Shown piece by piece: positions 10,666 through 23,052 of a stretch of 64,000 nt of DNA; position 1 is the first letter of the stretch; every line of letters begins with the position of its first letter. A program made the translations under genes and the position numbers. The stretch is taken from assembly GCF_900116535.1 (NCBI RefSeq), contig NZ_FPAU01000005.1, forward strand, positions 210,886 through 274,885, in the 5' to 3' direction. The notes below the pieces were generated by a model, which saw nothing but the letters and a program-made list of their open reading frames with translations, had not been told where the DNA came from and ran no database searches. The stretch is from Kosakonia arachidis. GTDB taxonomy: Bacteria; Pseudomonadota; Gammaproteobacteria; Enterobacterales; Enterobacteriaceae.

Positions 10666-13035
10666 ATGAAAAGAAAACTTTCCTGGATGTGTGCTGTGGC
10701 GGTAGGGGTGAGCGCCCTGACTCCGATGATGACTTCTGCCGCGCCCTCGCTTCCGGCATCTAATCCCCCGGCTATGGAGCCGGTCGCAATGCCAGCGCCG
10801 CAGCAAGCTGAATCGCTGACGCCAACAACGCCGACCGCAGGGAATGTTGTGGGCCAGGTGGTGTCAGGCGCTAATGCACCCGTGGTGGCGACAGATTCGC
10901 CATCCCGCGACGTCAAACTTACCTTCGCGCAGATCGCACCGCCGCCGGGCAGCATGGAGCTGCGCGGCATTAACCCGGACGGTGGTGTTGAATTTGGCGT
11001 TCGTAGCGATGAAGTCGTGTCAAAAGCGGTACTTAACCTTGAGTACACGCCATCGCCCTCACTGTTGCCGGTACAATCCCAGTTAAAGGTTTATCTGAAT
11101 GATGAGTTGATGGGCGTTTTGCCGGTCACCAAAGAGCAGCTCGGTAAGAAGACGCTGGCGCAGGTGCCAATCAATCCGCTATTTATTACCGATTTCAACC
11201 GCGTGCGGCTGGAGTTCGTCGGTCACTATCGTGATGTTTGTGAAAACCCGGCCAGCAGCACGCTGTGGATGGATATTGGTCGTAGCAGTTCGCTTGATAT
11301 GACCTACCAAAGTCTGCCGCTGAAAAACGATCTCTCCCACTTCCCTGTGCCGTTCTTCGACCCGCGAGATAATCGAGCTTTAACTCTGCCGATGGTCTTT
11401 GCCGGTACGCCGGACATTGCGCAGCAGCAGGCTGCGGCGATCATCGCTTCCTGGTTCGGTTCCCGTGCAGGCTGGCGGGGGCAGACTTTCCCGGTCTCTT
11501 ATAACAGCCTGCCGGATCGTAATGCCATTGTGTTCGCTACTAACGATAAACGCCCGGATTTCCTGCGTGATGTGCCTGCGGTGAAAGGGCCGACCATCAG
11601 CATGATCAACCATCCGGATAACCCGTATGTGAAGCTGCTGATCGTGATGGGGCGTGACGATAAAGATCTGTTGCAGGCGGCAAAAGGTATCGCTCAGGGG
11701 AACGTGCTGTTCCGTGGTGATAGCGTCATGGTGGATGAAGTTAAACCGCTGTTGGCTCGCCAGCCATATGACGCGCCGAACTGGGTGCGTACAGACCATC
11801 CGGTGACCTTCGGCGAGTTGAAAACGTATGAGGAACAGTTGCAGTCCACCGGGCTGGAGCCGTCATCCATCAACCTGTCACTGAATTTGCCGCCGGATCT
11901 CTATCTGCTGCGCAGCACTGGTATCGATATGAATCTCAACTATCGTTATACCGCGCCGTTGACCAAAGATAGCTCGCGCATGGATATCATCCTGAATAAC
12001 CAGTTCCTGCAATATTTCAACCTGACCAGCAATCAGGACTCCAACCGTCTGTTGCTGCGTCTGCCGATACTGCAAGGTCTGCTGGACAGCAAAACGGATG
12101 TGTCGATTCCGGCGCTGAAACTGGGAGCGATCAACCAGTTGCGCTTCGACTTTCGGTATATGAATCCAATGCCGGGCGGCAGTATCGATAACTGCATGAC
12201 GTTCCAGCAAGTACCGAACCGTGTGGTGATCGGCGACGACTCAACCATTGATTTCTCAAAATATTACCACTTTATCGCCATGCCGGATCTGCGCGCCTTT
12301 GCTAACGCAGGCTTCCCGTTTAGCCGGATGGCGGATCTGTCGCAAACCATCATTGTTACCCCGGCGCAGGCGACACCAACACAGGTTGCTACGCTGCTGG
12401 ACATGCTTGGCACCATCGGCGCGCAAACCGGCTTCCCGGCCATTAATATGCAACTGACCAGTGATGCCAGCCAGTTGCAGGGCAAAGATGCCGACATCAT
12501 GATCATCGGCTCGATTCCACAATCGTTGAAAAATGACGAGAAGATCGACCTGCTGGTGAATGCGACGCAAAGCTGGGTGAAAACGCCACTACGCCAGTCG
12601 CCATTCATGGCAAGTGAACCCGATGCCACCGACCGCAAAGCCGATGCGAAAACGGCAGTCAGCTCCGATGGCCCAATGGCGGCAGTGATTAGCTTCCAGT
12701 CGCCGTTCAACGATCAGCGTAGCGTTGTGGCGCTGCTGGCGGATAGCCCGCGTGGTTACGAACTGCTGAACAATGCCATGAACGACAGCGGTAAACGCGC
12801 GGCGATTTTCGGTTCAGTGACGGTGATCCGTGAATCCGGCGTTAACGGACTACGTGTAGGCGATGTCTACTATGTCGGTCACTTGCCGTGGTTTGAACGT
12901 ATCTGGTATGCGCTGGCGAACCATCCGGTGCTGCTGGCTATTCTGGCCGCGGTCTCCGTTGTATTGCTGGCATGGGTACTGTGGCGCTTGTTGCGGATTA
13001 TCAGTCGCCGCCGCCTTGATTCGGATCATGAGTAA
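10666..13035 (+). CDS. bcsB: Cellulose synthase periplasmic subunit BcsB
   Basis: A 789-residue partner of BcsA. It has an N-terminal signal peptide ending near TSAAP, a Pro/Ala-rich stretch, two carbohydrate-binding/flavodoxin-like repeats, and a C-terminal membrane anchor (about 760-780, LLAILAAVSVVLLAW) followed by a basic tail. It guides the glucan through the periplasm and is required for BcsA activity. It lies 25 bp after bcsA and 6 bp before bcsZ. Confidence 0.96.
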   Translation: MKRKLSWMCAVAVGVSALTPMMTSAAPSLPASNPPAMEPVAMPAPQQAESLTPTTPTAGNVVGQVVSGANAPVVATDSPSRDVKLTFAQIAPPPGSMELRGINPDGGVEFGVRSDEVVSKAVLNLEYTPSPSLLPVQSQLKVYLNDELMGVLPVTKEQLGKKTLAQVPINPLFITDFNRVRLEFVGHYRDVCENPASSTLWMDIGRSSSLDMTYQSLPLKNDLSHFPVPFFDPRDNRALTLPMVFAGTPDIAQQQAAAIIASWFGSRAGWRGQTFPVSYNSLPDRNAIVFATNDKRPDFLRDVPAVKGPTISMINHPDNPYVKLLIVMGRDDKDLLQAAKGIAQGNVLFRGDSVMVDEVKPLLARQPYDAPNWVRTDHPVTFGELKTYEEQLQSTGLEPSSINLSLNLPPDLYLLRSTGIDMNLNYRYTAPLTKDSSRMDIILNNQFLQYFNLTSNQDSNRLLLRLPILQGLLDSKTDVSIPALKLGAINQLRFDFRYMNPMPGGSIDNCMTFQQVPNRVVIGDDSTIDFSKYYHFIAMPDLRAFANAGFPFSRMADLSQTIIVTPAQATPTQVATLLDMLGTIGAQTGFPAINMQLTSDASQLQGKDADIMIIGSIPQSLKNDEKIDLLVNATQSWVKTPLRQSPFMASEPDATDRKADAKTAVSSDGPMAAVISFQSPFNDQRSVVALLADSPRGYELLNNAMNDSGKRAAIFGSVTVIRESGVNGLRVGDVYYVGHLPWFERIWYALANHPVLLAILAAVSVVLLAWVLWRLLRIISRRRLDSDHE

Positions 13036-13041
13036 TCAGTA

Positions 13042-14148
13042 ATGAAGGCGCTACGTTGGGTTGTGATGATGGCGCTGATGCTGACGGTGATGGGTTCGCG
13101 CGCCGCCTGCACCTGGCCTGCCTGGGAGCATTTCAAACAGGCCTATATCAGCGATGGTGGACGGGTGGTGGATCCGAGCGATGCGCGCAAAATCACCACC
13201 TCGGAAGGGCAAAGTTATGCGCTGTTCTTTGCACTGGCGGCCAATGATCGCAAGGCATTCGATAGCCTGCTGCAATGGACGCAAAACAATCTGGCGCAAG
13301 GCTCTCTCCGTGACCATCTTCCCGCCTGGCTGTGGGGGAAAAAAGATGAGGAGAGCTGGACGGTGCTGGATACCAACTCGGCTTCCGATGCCGATCTCTG
13401 GATTGCCTGGTCACTGCTGGAAGCCGGGCGCTTGTGGAAAAACGATGCTTATACCCGCCTGGGAAACGCGCTGTTAGACCGCATCGCCAAAGAAGAGGTA
13501 GTGAAGGTGCCAGGGCTTGGGTTGATGTTGCTGCCTGGAAAAATCGGCTTTGCCGATAACAGCGCATGGCGTTTTAACCCTGGCTATTTGCCACCGCAAC
13601 TCGCGAGCTATTTCACCCGTTTCGGCGCACCCTGGACAACGCTGCGCGAAACCAATCTGCGGCTGTTGCTGGAGACTGCGCCAAAAGGTTTTTCACCGGA
13701 CTGGGTGCGTTATCAAAAGGGACAGGGCTGGCAACTCAAAAGCGAAAAGACGCTGATCGGAAGCTACGATGCAATTCGCGTCTATTTGTGGGCTGGCATG
13801 CTGCATGACAGCGACACGCAGAAAGCGCGATTGCTGGCGAAGTTTAAACCGATGGCGACGGTCACAAAGATAAATAACCAGGCCCCGGAAAAAGTGGATG
13901 TGGCGACCGGCAAGATCCACGGTAGTGGGCCGGTAGGTTTTGCTGCCGCGCTGTTGCCATTTTTACAGGATCGCGATGCTCAGGCCCTGCAGCGGCAGAA
14001 CGTCGCAGACCATTTTCCCGATGACGATGCCTACTACAGCTATGTTCTTACCCTGTTTGGACAAGGGTGGGATGAGCACCGTTTTCGTTTCACCCCTCGT
14101 GGTGAGTTACAACCTGACTGGGGCCACGAATGCGCAAGTCCGCAGTAA
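13042..14148 (+). CDS. bcsZ: Periplasmic endo-1,4-beta-glucanase BcsZ (GH8), second copy
   Basis: A 368-residue GH8 cellulase with a signal peptide ending in SRAAC. The catalytic acid E55 (SEGQSYAL) and D116 in the GH8 signature [14 protein letters not shown] match the E. coli BcsZ numbering. It cleaves nascent chains and tunes cellulose output. It overlaps the start of bcsC by 19 bp. It is longer than the first-operon BcsZ (331 aa) and clearly diverged from it. Confidence 0.96.
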   Translation: MKALRWVVMMALMLTVMGSRAACTWPAWEHFKQAYISDGGRVVDPSDARKITTSEGQSYALFFALAANDRKAFDSLLQWTQNNLAQGSLRDHLPAWLWGKKDEESWTVLDTNSASDADLWIAWSLLEAGRLWKNDAYTRLGNALLDRIAKEEVVKVPGLGLMLLPGKIGFADNSAWRFNPGYLPPQLASYFTRFGAPWTTLRETNLRLLLETAPKGFSPDWVRYQKGQGWQLKSEKTLIGSYDAIRVYLWAGMLHDSDTQKARLLAKFKPMATVTKINNQAPEKVDVATGKIHGSGPVGFAAALLPFLQDRDAQALQRQNVADHFPDDDAYYSYVLTLFGQGWDEHRFRFTPRGELQPDWGHECASPQ

Positions 14149-17100
14149 ACCTTCTCTGTTTCTCACTTGGCCTCGCGTTGGTGCCCGCTACGCGCGCGGC
14201 GGATACAGCCGTGCAGCAACAGTTGCTGGAACAGGTGCGCCTGGGGGAAACAACCCGGCACGAAGATTTAGTCCGTCAGTCGCTCTATCGCCTTGAACTG
14301 ATCGATCCGAACGACCCGGACGTGATTGCCGCCCGTTTCCGCTATTTACTGCGTCAGGGCGACAATGCTGGAGCGCAACAGCAACTCGATCGGATGAAAC
14401 AACTGGCACCAGAATCCCGGGCTTACCAGTCCTCACTGTTAGCGATGTCGCTCTCCACGGCAGCGGGGCGTCAGGCCTTGCAGCAGGCGCGTTTGCAGGC
14501 CACGACCGGGCATACCCAGGAAGCGATTGCCGCCTACGATGCGCTGTTTAAAGGTAATGCGCCGGATGGCGATTTGGCGGTCGAGTATTGGGTGCTGGTG
14601 TCGAAAGTCCCGGCCCGCCGTGCGGAAGCCGTGGATCAGCTAAAAAGGTTGAATGCCCGTTATCCCGGCAACGATCAGTTGCAAAACTCACTGGCGCAGT
14701 TGCTGTTTGCCGATGGTCATGACGCGGAAGGCTACGCTGTGCTGGAACAGATGGCGAAATCAAGCAGTGGACGTGATGCTGCCGCCACACTCTGGTATCA
14801 GCAACTTCAGAATATGCCTGTCAGTGATGCCAGCGTGAAAGCGTTACAGCATTTTCTGATGATATTCAGTACGGGTGATGCTGTTGACAGCGCCCGCACG
14901 CTGCTTGCCGCACAGCAAAAACAGATGGCCGATCCGGCGTTTCGCGCTCGCGCCTCGGGCCTTGCGGCAGTGGACGCGGGTAAAGGTGCGCAGGCGGTGG
15001 GGGAATTACAGCAGGCGGTCAATGCTAACCATAACGATAGCGACGCTGTGGGTGCGCTGGGGCGGGCGTATTCCCAGCGAGGCGATCGCGCACGAGCGGT
15101 AACGCAGTTTGAGAAAGCCATCTCCATGGATCCGACGAGCGCCAGCCGCAGCAAATGGGACAGTCTGCTGAAAGTGAACCGCTACTGGCTGTTGATCCAG
15201 CAGGGTGATGCGGCACTGAAAGCCAATAATCCAGCGCAGGCCGAGCGTCTTTACCAACAAGCACGTAGCATTGATAACACCGACAGCTATGCAGTTCTGG
15301 GCCTCGGCGATGTGGCGATGGCGCGCAAGGATAATGCGGAGGCAGAGGGGTTCTATCGTCAGGCATTGCGCATAGATAGCGGCAACAGCAATGCGGTGCG
15401 TGGCCTGGCGAACATTTATCGCGCCCAGTCGCCGGAAAAAGCAGAACGCTTTATTCAGTCGCTCTCCGCCAGTCAGCGGCGCAGCATTGACGATATTGAA
15501 CGCGGCATGACGAACGATCGTTTGTCGCAACAGGCCGAAGCGCTGGAAAATCAGGGACAATGGTCGCAGGCAGCGGAGTTGCAACGTAAACGGCTGGCGC
15601 TCTCGCCTGGTGACGTCTGGATAACGTATCGACTGGCCAGTGATTTACGCCAGTCCGGAAGGCGTGGCGAGGCCGATTCGCTGATGAGTCAACTGGCCGC
15701 GCAAAAGCCGGACGATCCGCAGCAGGTCTTTGCTTATGGACTCTATCTGTCGGGCAATAATCAGGAAATCGCGGCACTGAATCATCTCAACCGGCTGCCG
15801 AAAGCAAAATGGAACAGCAATATTCAGGAACTGGCTGACCGGCTGCAAGCCAACCAGTTACTGGCTAAAGCGAACAAGCTACGGGATAGCGGCGACGAAG
15901 CACAGGCGATTACCTTCTTAAACCAGCAGCCAGCTTCCACGCGTATTGATTCAACGCTGGCTGACTGGGCGCAGCAGCGCGGCGACTTCAGTGCGGCCCG
16001 GCAATATTATCAGCGCGTACTTGATCGCGAACCGGCCAATGAGGATGCATTACTCGGCCTTGCGGAAGTGTATTCCGCAGAAGGTAATAACATGGCGGCG
16101 CGTCAGCAACTGGCGAAACTGGCTGCGCCGATAGCGACACAGCCGCGTTCGATCAATACTCAACGGCGTATTGCGCTGGTGCAGGCGTCGCTTGGCGATA
16201 GCGCCAGCGCGCAGCAAGCTTTCAGGGCACTTGTCGCGCAGGCTAAATCCCGGGCACCATCAATGGCGAATGCACTGGTACTACGCGATGCTGCCCGTTT
16301 TGAGGCGCAAAATGGCGAACCGCAGCAAGCGCTGGAAATCTGGAAAGATGCGATGGTCGCTTCCAGTATTACCACTGCGCGCCCGGCGGATAACGCCAGC
16401 TTTACCCAATTGATGCGCAACGATGAAAAAGATGACTGGCTGAAGCGCGGCGTGCGCAGCGATGCGGCGGAGCTTTACCGCCAGCAAGATGTTAACGCCA
16501 CCCTGCAACATGATTACTGGGGTTCCAGCGGTACAGGCGGTTATTCTGACCTGAAAGCACATACCACCATGTTGCAGGTTGATGCGCCGCTATCGGACGG
16601 GCGCATGTTCTTCCGTACCGACGTCGTCAATATGGATGCCGGGAGTTTTGCCACCACCAATGGTACCTACGATCCGACGTGGGGAACATGTTCCGCCACG
16701 CCGTGTAGCGGCAGCACCAGCCAGACCGCGAACGGCGCGAGTGTTGCCATCGGTTGGCAAGATCGTACCTGGGCGGCGGATATCGGCACCACACCGATGG
16801 GATTTGATGTTGTCGATGTGGTTGGCGGCGTGAGTTACAGCAACGATCTCGGCCCCATTGGGTATACTGTTAACGCGCATCGGCGTCCGATCTCCAGCTC
16901 ACTTCTGGCCTTTGCCGGGCAGAAAGACCCGAATACTGGCATTACCTGGGGGGGGGTACGTGCGACCGGTGGCGGGGTCAGCATCAGTTACGATAAAGGT
17001 GAAGCGAACGGCGTCTGGTCGAGCCTGAACGCCGAAACTCTCAGCGGTAAAAACGTCGAAGATAACTGGCGCGTCCGCTGGATGACCGGCTACTACTACA

Positions 17101-17627
17101 AGCTGATCAACAAAAACAACGAGCGGTTGACCGTGGGTGCCAACAATATGTTGTGGCACTACGATAAAGATCTGAGCGGTTATTCGCTCGGTCAGGGCGG
17201 TTACTACAGTCCGCAGCAATATGTCTCTTTTGCTTTGCCAGTCAATTGGCGCAAACGCATGGAAAACTGGTCGTGGGAGCTGGGTGGTTCGGTTTCGTGG
17301 TCGCACTCGAAGACGGATTCGATACTACGCTATCCGTTGCAGAACCTTATCCCGGATAACCCGTTTTCCCCGGACGGTACGGCAATGTATGCGGATAAAG
17401 ATAATTTAGGCGCGGGCAGCAGTTCAAACGGTTTCGGTTATACCGCAAGGTTGCTGGTGGAACGGCGTGTCACATCACACTGGTCGCTTGGTGCTGGCAT
17501 CGATATTCAGCAGGCGAAGGATTACACTCCGAGTCACGGCATTTTGTTCGTGCGGTATTCAATGGCGGGCTGGCAGGGTGACATGGATATGCCTCCACAG
17601 CCGTTGACGCCGTACGCTGACTGGTAA
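14130..17627 (+). CDS. bcsC: Cellulose synthase outer-membrane subunit BcsC, complete
   Basis: A 1165-residue export porin: signal peptide ending at TRAADT, about 800 residues of TPR repeats in the periplasm, and a C-terminal 16-strand-type beta-barrel. The barrel has an extracellular loop with two nearby cysteines ([10 protein letters not shown]), also seen in E. coli BcsC. The start ([10 protein letters not shown]) lies inside bcsZ, giving translational coupling. A run of nine G at 16948-16956 falls inside the barrel domain and is a possible slippage site, but the frame is intact here. It is the last gene of bcsRQABZC. Confidence 0.96.
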   Translation: MRKSAVNLLCFSLGLALVPATRAADTAVQQQLLEQVRLGETTRHEDLVRQSLYRLELIDPNDPDVIAARFRYLLRQGDNAGAQQQLDRMKQLAPESRAYQSSLLAMSLSTAAGRQALQQARLQATTGHTQEAIAAYDALFKGNAPDGDLAVEYWVLVSKVPARRAEAVDQLKRLNARYPGNDQLQNSLAQLLFADGHDAEGYAVLEQMAKSSSGRDAAATLWYQQLQNMPVSDASVKALQHFLMIFSTGDAVDSARTLLAAQQKQMADPAFRARASGLAAVDAGKGAQAVGELQQAVNANHNDSDAVGALGRAYSQRGDRARAVTQFEKAISMDPTSASRSKWDSLLKVNRYWLLIQQGDAALKANNPAQAERLYQQARSIDNTDSYAVLGLGDVAMARKDNAEAEGFYRQALRIDSGNSNAVRGLANIYRAQSPEKAERFIQSLSASQRRSIDDIERGMTNDRLSQQAEALENQGQWSQAAELQRKRLALSPGDVWITYRLASDLRQSGRRGEADSLMSQLAAQKPDDPQQVFAYGLYLSGNNQEIAALNHLNRLPKAKWNSNIQELADRLQANQLLAKANKLRDSGDEAQAITFLNQQPASTRIDSTLADWAQQRGDFSAARQYYQRVLDREPANEDALLGLAEVYSAEGNNMAARQQLAKLAAPIATQPRSINTQRRIALVQASLGDSASAQQAFRALVAQAKSRAPSMANALVLRDAARFEAQNGEPQQALEIWKDAMVASSITTARPADNASFTQLMRNDEKDDWLKRGVRSDAAELYRQQDVNATLQHDYWGSSGTGGYSDLKAHTTMLQVDAPLSDGRMFFRTDVVNMDAGSFATTNGTYDPTWGTCSATPCSGSTSQTANGASVAIGWQDRTWAADIGTTPMGFDVVDVVGGVSYSNDLGPIGYTVNAHRRPISSSLLAFAGQKDPNTGITWGGVRATGGGVSISYDKGEANGVWSSLNAETLSGKNVEDNWRVRWMTGYYYKLINKNNERLTVGANNMLWHYDKDLSGYSLGQGGYYSPQQYVSFALPVNWRKRMENWSWELGGSVSWSHSKTDSILRYPLQNLIPDNPFSPDGTAMYADKDNLGAGSSSNGFGYTARLLVERRVTSHWSLGAGIDIQQAKDYTPSHGILFVRYSMAGWQGDMDMPPQPLTPYADW

Positions 17628-17850
17628 GACAGGAACATTCCTGGCGGGAGACACGGTAAAGACAGACTGTCAATACTGCGGTTAACTGCCAGATATTTAA
17701 ACTATTATCTTCCTTTTCTGCCGTTGTTCCGTCTGCAAAAACGATCTATCAGCCTGTTTATCTAACCGCATTGCGATCGAGTATACTCTCCCGTCAGAGT
17801 TTACTGTGTTAGCTCTGAACTTATGGCTTTGTGTCCCTGGAGAAGTAATT

Positions 17851-19857
17851 TTGCGTGTCAGCCGTTCTTTAACCATTAAACAGATGGCCATGGTTGCCTG
17901 TGTTTCCATGGTGTTTGTTTTTATATTCTGCGTTATTTTGCTGTTTCACTTCTTACAGCAGAATCGCTATAACACGGCCACGCAACTGGAAAGTATTGCC
18001 CGCTCTGTGCGCGAACCGATCTCGGCGGCCATTTTGAAAGCCGATATCCCTGAAGCGGAAACCATCCTGAAACAGATCAAACCGGCGGGCGTGGTCAGCC
18101 GGGCGGATGTGGTATTGCCGAATCAATTCCAGGCGCTGCGCGTACGCTTTATCGCGGAGCATCCGGTACCTGTCACCATTACCCGCTTTTTCGAATTACC
18201 GATCCAGATTACGTTGCCGATTTACTCGCTTGAGCGTCCGGCGAACCCGCAGCCGCTGGCGTATCTGGTGTTGCAGGCAGATTCATGGCACACCTACAAA
18301 TTTATCCTCAGCACGCTCTCTTTGTTAGTAACGACTTACTTACTTTTGTCGCTGATGATTACCGTGGCGATCACCTGGTGCATTAACCGTCTGATCGTCC
18401 ATCCGCTGCGCAAACTCTCTACCGAACTGAACGCGCTGTCCGCGCAGGAAAGCATTGGCCATCAGTTGACGCTGCCTGGCCACCATTCTGATGATGAAAT
18501 TGGTGTTCTGGTGCGCAACTACAACCGCAACCAGCAGATGCTGATGCGCCAGATTGAAGAGATGAATACTCAGTCTACTCGCTTCCCGGTTTCGGATTTG
18601 CCCAATAAGGCATTCCTGATGGCGATGCTGGAGCAAACGGTGGCCCGGCAAAAGCCGATGGCGCTGATGATTGTCTCCTGCGAAACGCTGCACGAGACCG
18701 CCGGCGTGTTGCAGGAGTCCCAGCGTGAAGTGCTGCTGGTCACGCTGGTTGAGAAGCTGAAATCGGTGCTTTCTCCGCGCATGGTGCTGGCGCAAGTCAG
18801 CGGCTATGACTTTGCCATTATTGCCAACGGGGTGCAGGAACCGTGGCATGCGATGACGCTATGTAAGCAAGCACTCACTGTCATTAATGAACGTGTTCCG
18901 CTAAACGGTATTCAATTGCGGCCTAACGCCAATATCGGTGTGGCAATGTGTTATGGCGATCTGAGCGCCGGGCAGCTTTATCATCGCGGCATGTCAGCGT
19001 TGGCCAGCGCGCAGCGTAAAGGGAAAAACCAGATCCAGTTCTTCGACCCGGAGCAGATGGAGCTGGCGCAGCAGCGGTTAACGCAGGAGAGCGCTATTCT
19101 CACCGCCCTCGAGCAAGGGGAATTTGCGCTCTGGCTTCAGCCGCAGGTGGCAATCGACAACGGTGAACTGGTCAGCGCGAAAGCATTGCTGCGGGTTCGC
19201 CAGCCTGATGGGAGCTGGGATTTACCCTCGGAGGTCATTGAACGCATTGAGTCTTGCGGCCTGATGGCGACCGTCGGTTACTGGGTGCTGGAAGAGTCCT
19301 GCCGCCTGCTTGCCGCCTGGCAATCGCGCGGCATTATGTTACCGCTGTCGGTCAATTTTCCGGCATTGCAGTTGCTGCATCACGATAGAGTACCGGACAT
19401 GCTGGCGCTGCTGGACCGCTACCGAATCGCCCCGCAGACGATGATTCTGGAGGTGACGGAAAGCCGCTATATTGATGACCCGAAAGCCGCCGTGGAGATC
19501 CTGCGTCCGCTGCGAAATGCCGGGGTGCGCATTGCGCTGGATGATTTCGGCATGGGCTATGCCGGTCTGCACCAGCTTCATCATATGAAATCGCTGCCGG
19601 TGGATGTGCTGAAAATCGATAAAATGTTTGTTGAAGGTTTGCCGGAAGACGACAGCATGGTGTCGGCCATTATTCATTTGGCGCGTAGCCTGGAGCTGCA
19701 CATTGTCGCCGAAGGCGTAGAAACGCAGGCGCAGCGGGATTGGCTGGCGGCTGCTGGTGTGGAAGTGGCACAGGGATTCTTATTTGATCGTGCAATGTTG
19801 GCGGATCAGTTTGAACATCGCTACTTTGCCGCTTTGGGAAGGGGTGAAAAAATCTAA
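17851..19857 (+). CDS. pdeK: Membrane GGDEF-EAL protein PdeK (HmsP/YhjK family) with altered EAL motif
   Basis: A 668-residue inner-membrane protein: N-terminal helix, a periplasmic sensor of about 120 residues, a second helix, a HAMP-like segment, a degenerate GGDEF domain (S317-G-Y-D-F in place of GGDEF) and an EAL domain. I chose the TTG start at 17851 because GGAGAAG lies 5 bp upstream and the protein then begins [15 protein letters not shown], like its E. coli relative. The EAL motif reads A-K444-A-L: the metal-binding Glu is Lys (codon AAA at 19180-19182). The other signature residues (VNF, EVTES, LDDFG, LKID, AEGVET, QGF) remain. Phosphodiesterase activity is therefore doubtful. Confidence 0.92.
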   Translation: MRVSRSLTIKQMAMVACVSMVFVFIFCVILLFHFLQQNRYNTATQLESIARSVREPISAAILKADIPEAETILKQIKPAGVVSRADVVLPNQFQALRVRFIAEHPVPVTITRFFELPIQITLPIYSLERPANPQPLAYLVLQADSWHTYKFILSTLSLLVTTYLLLSLMITVAITWCINRLIVHPLRKLSTELNALSAQESIGHQLTLPGHHSDDEIGVLVRNYNRNQQMLMRQIEEMNTQSTRFPVSDLPNKAFLMAMLEQTVARQKPMALMIVSCETLHETAGVLQESQREVLLVTLVEKLKSVLSPRMVLAQVSGYDFAIIANGVQEPWHAMTLCKQALTVINERVPLNGIQLRPNANIGVAMCYGDLSAGQLYHRGMSALASAQRKGKNQIQFFDPEQMELAQQRLTQESAILTALEQGEFALWLQPQVAIDNGELVSAKALLRVRQPDGSWDLPSEVIERIESCGLMATVGYWVLEESCRLLAAWQSRGIMLPLSVNFPALQLLHHDRVPDMLALLDRYRIAPQTMILEVTESRYIDDPKAAVEILRPLRNAGVRIALDDFGMGYAGLHQLHHMKSLPVDVLKIDKMFVEGLPEDDSMVSAIIHLARSLELHIVAEGVETQAQRDWLAAAGVEVAQGFLFDRAMLADQFEHRYFAALGRGEKI

Positions 19858-19999
19858 ATTGTTACGGAGTTGTGCGAGTCAGCTCAAACTTTTAACATTG
19901 TTGTTTCTGATTTGATGCAAGTTCATTTCTGTCATGTTTGTCGGGTGTTATTTTTAAACCGCAGGCTTAACGAAAGCCCTAAAAAGCCTGGGGTTTTAA

Positions 20000-21301
<1,302 letters not shown>

Positions 21302-21314
21302 TTTCGGTACTTAA

Positions 21315-21341
21315 GCCAGCAGCCCTTGTCGGACTGCTGGC
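21315..21341 (+). terminator. Hairpin after dctA
   Basis: A perfect 8-bp stem GCCAGCAG / CTGCTGGC with an 11-nt loop starts 13 bp after the dctA stop. It lacks a run of T, so it is a weak intrinsic terminator at best. Confidence 0.4.
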
Positions 21342-21518
21342 TCCTGCGCATAATTAACCCCTGTCTCCGTTACCATTCATGATGAGTTTTCGGGAAAATT
21401 CGCTTCGTGTTGTGACGTTTTGCGTTTCCTGCGGTCTAAAAGCGAAGTGTTTTTATCTCTCTCTAGCCTCCTTCTGGCGGGCATATTTTTTAACCAGGAA
21501 TGTTGATTAGGGGTTCAC

Positions 21519-23009
21519 ATGCAGGGCACAAAAATTCGACTGTTAACGGGCGGTTTGCTGATGCTGGCAGCCGTCGGTTATGTGCAGGCAGATGCGCTCC
21601 AGCCCGACCCGGCCTGGCAACAAGGGACACTGGCGAACGGTTTCCAGTGGCAGGTATTGGCCACGCCGCAGCGTCCCAGCGATCGCATTGAAATTCGCCT
21701 GTCTATTGATACCGGCTCGCTCGCCGAGAGTACGCAACAGCGCGGCTATACCCATTTTATTCCCCGCATCGCACTGACCCAAAGCGGTCGTCTTGAACCG
21801 GCGCAGGTTCGTTCGTTGTGGCAACAAGGCATCGACCCTAAACGCCCGCTGCCGCCGGCGCTGGTCTCCTATGAATACACGCAATACAACCTGAGCCTGC
21901 CGAATAACCGCCCGGACCTGCTGAAAGAAGCGCTGGTCTACCTGGCGGATGCGGCGGGCAAACTCACCATTACGCCTGCCACCATTAGTCACGCGCTCGC
22001 CAGTAACGATATGGTGGCAACCTGGCCTGCGGATACCCAGGATAGCTGGTGGCGCTACCGCCTGAAGAGTTCGTCTCTACTGGGACACGATCCGGCGGAA
22101 ACGCTGAAAGGGCCAATTGATGCGGCGCAGCTGAAAGCGTACTACGCAAAATGGTACACGCCGGACGCCATGACGTTGGTGGTGGTCGGCAATGTGGATA
22201 GCCGCGCGGTGGCCGAGCAAATTAGCAAAACCTTCGGTGAGCTGAAAGGTAAACGCCAGACGCCTGCGCCGATGGCCACGCTTTCTCCGCTGCCGCACCG
22301 GGCGGTCAGCCTGATGAGCGAGGCTGTCACCCAGGATCGACTGTCGATTATGTGGGATTACGCATGGCAGCCGATCCGCGAATCCGCAGCGCTGGAGCGC
22401 TACTGGCGTGCGGATTTAGCGCGCGAAGCGCTGTTCTGGCATATTCAGCAGAACCTGACGAAAAATAACGCCAAAGAGATCGGCCTGGGCTTTGATTGCC
22501 GTGTGCTGTTCCAGCGTGCGCAGTGCGCCATCAACGTTGATACGCCAAACGACAGGCTCAACGCCAATGTTGGCGTGATCGCGCGCGAACTGGCGAAAGT
22601 TCGTGAAAAAGGTCTGCCGGAAGAGGAGTTTAAGGCGCTAATTGCACAGAAAAACCTTGAACTGCAAAAGCTTTTCGCGACCTACGCCCGGGCTAATACC
22701 GATATTTTGATCGGCCAGCGGCTGCGCTCATGGCAGAACCAGGTGGTGGATATCGCGCCGGAGCAGTACCAAAAGCTGCGTCAGAGATTCTTAAATGATC
22801 TTACGCCGGAGATGCTGAATCAGGATCTGCATCAGCAGTTGTCGCAGGATATGGCGTTGATTCTGATGCAGCCGAAAGGCGAGCCGGAATATAACATGAA
22901 AGAGTTGCAGGCAACGTGGGATGACGTGATGCGTCCGGCGGGTTCCGCAGCGGCAGCTGCGGCTGACGACGGGCATACCGATGTGTCAGATATCCCGCCG
23001 CAGCAGTAA
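21519..23009 (+). CDS. yhjJ: M16-family peptidase-like protein YhjJ, active site degenerate
   Basis: A 496-residue exported protein with a signal peptide ending near QADA. It belongs to the M16 (insulinase-like) fold family: N-terminal domain, then a second domain from about residue 190 (YYAKWYTPDAMTLVVVG). The zinc motif HxxEH is replaced by THFIPRIALTQ, so proteolysis is not expected; the E. coli homologue is likewise degenerate. Its role is unknown. It lies between dctA and the convergent kdgK. Confidence 0.9.
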   Translation: MQGTKIRLLTGGLLMLAAVGYVQADALQPDPAWQQGTLANGFQWQVLATPQRPSDRIEIRLSIDTGSLAESTQQRGYTHFIPRIALTQSGRLEPAQVRSLWQQGIDPKRPLPPALVSYEYTQYNLSLPNNRPDLLKEALVYLADAAGKLTITPATISHALASNDMVATWPADTQDSWWRYRLKSSSLLGHDPAETLKGPIDAAQLKAYYAKWYTPDAMTLVVVGNVDSRAVAEQISKTFGELKGKRQTPAPMATLSPLPHRAVSLMSEAVTQDRLSIMWDYAWQPIRESAALERYWRADLAREALFWHIQQNLTKNNAKEIGLGFDCRVLFQRAQCAINVDTPNDRLNANVGVIARELAKVREKGLPEEEFKALIAQKNLELQKLFATYARANTDILIGQRLRSWQNQVVDIAPEQYQKLRQRFLNDLTPEMLNQDLHQQLSQDMALILMQPKGEPEYNMKELQATWDDVMRPAGSAAAAAADDGHTDVSDIPPQQ

Positions 23010-23013
23010 TCTT

Positions 23014-23047
23014 TGCCCTCTCTCTTCCGCGAGGTTGAGAGGGGGCA
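23014..23047. terminator. Imperfect CCCTCTC palindrome between yhjJ and kdgK
   Basis: TGCCCTCTC pairs imperfectly with GAGAGGGGGCA in the 43-bp gap between two convergent genes. It is the same sequence type as the palindromes at 3450 and 27134. Confidence 0.4.
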
Positions 23048-23052
23048 GAAGC

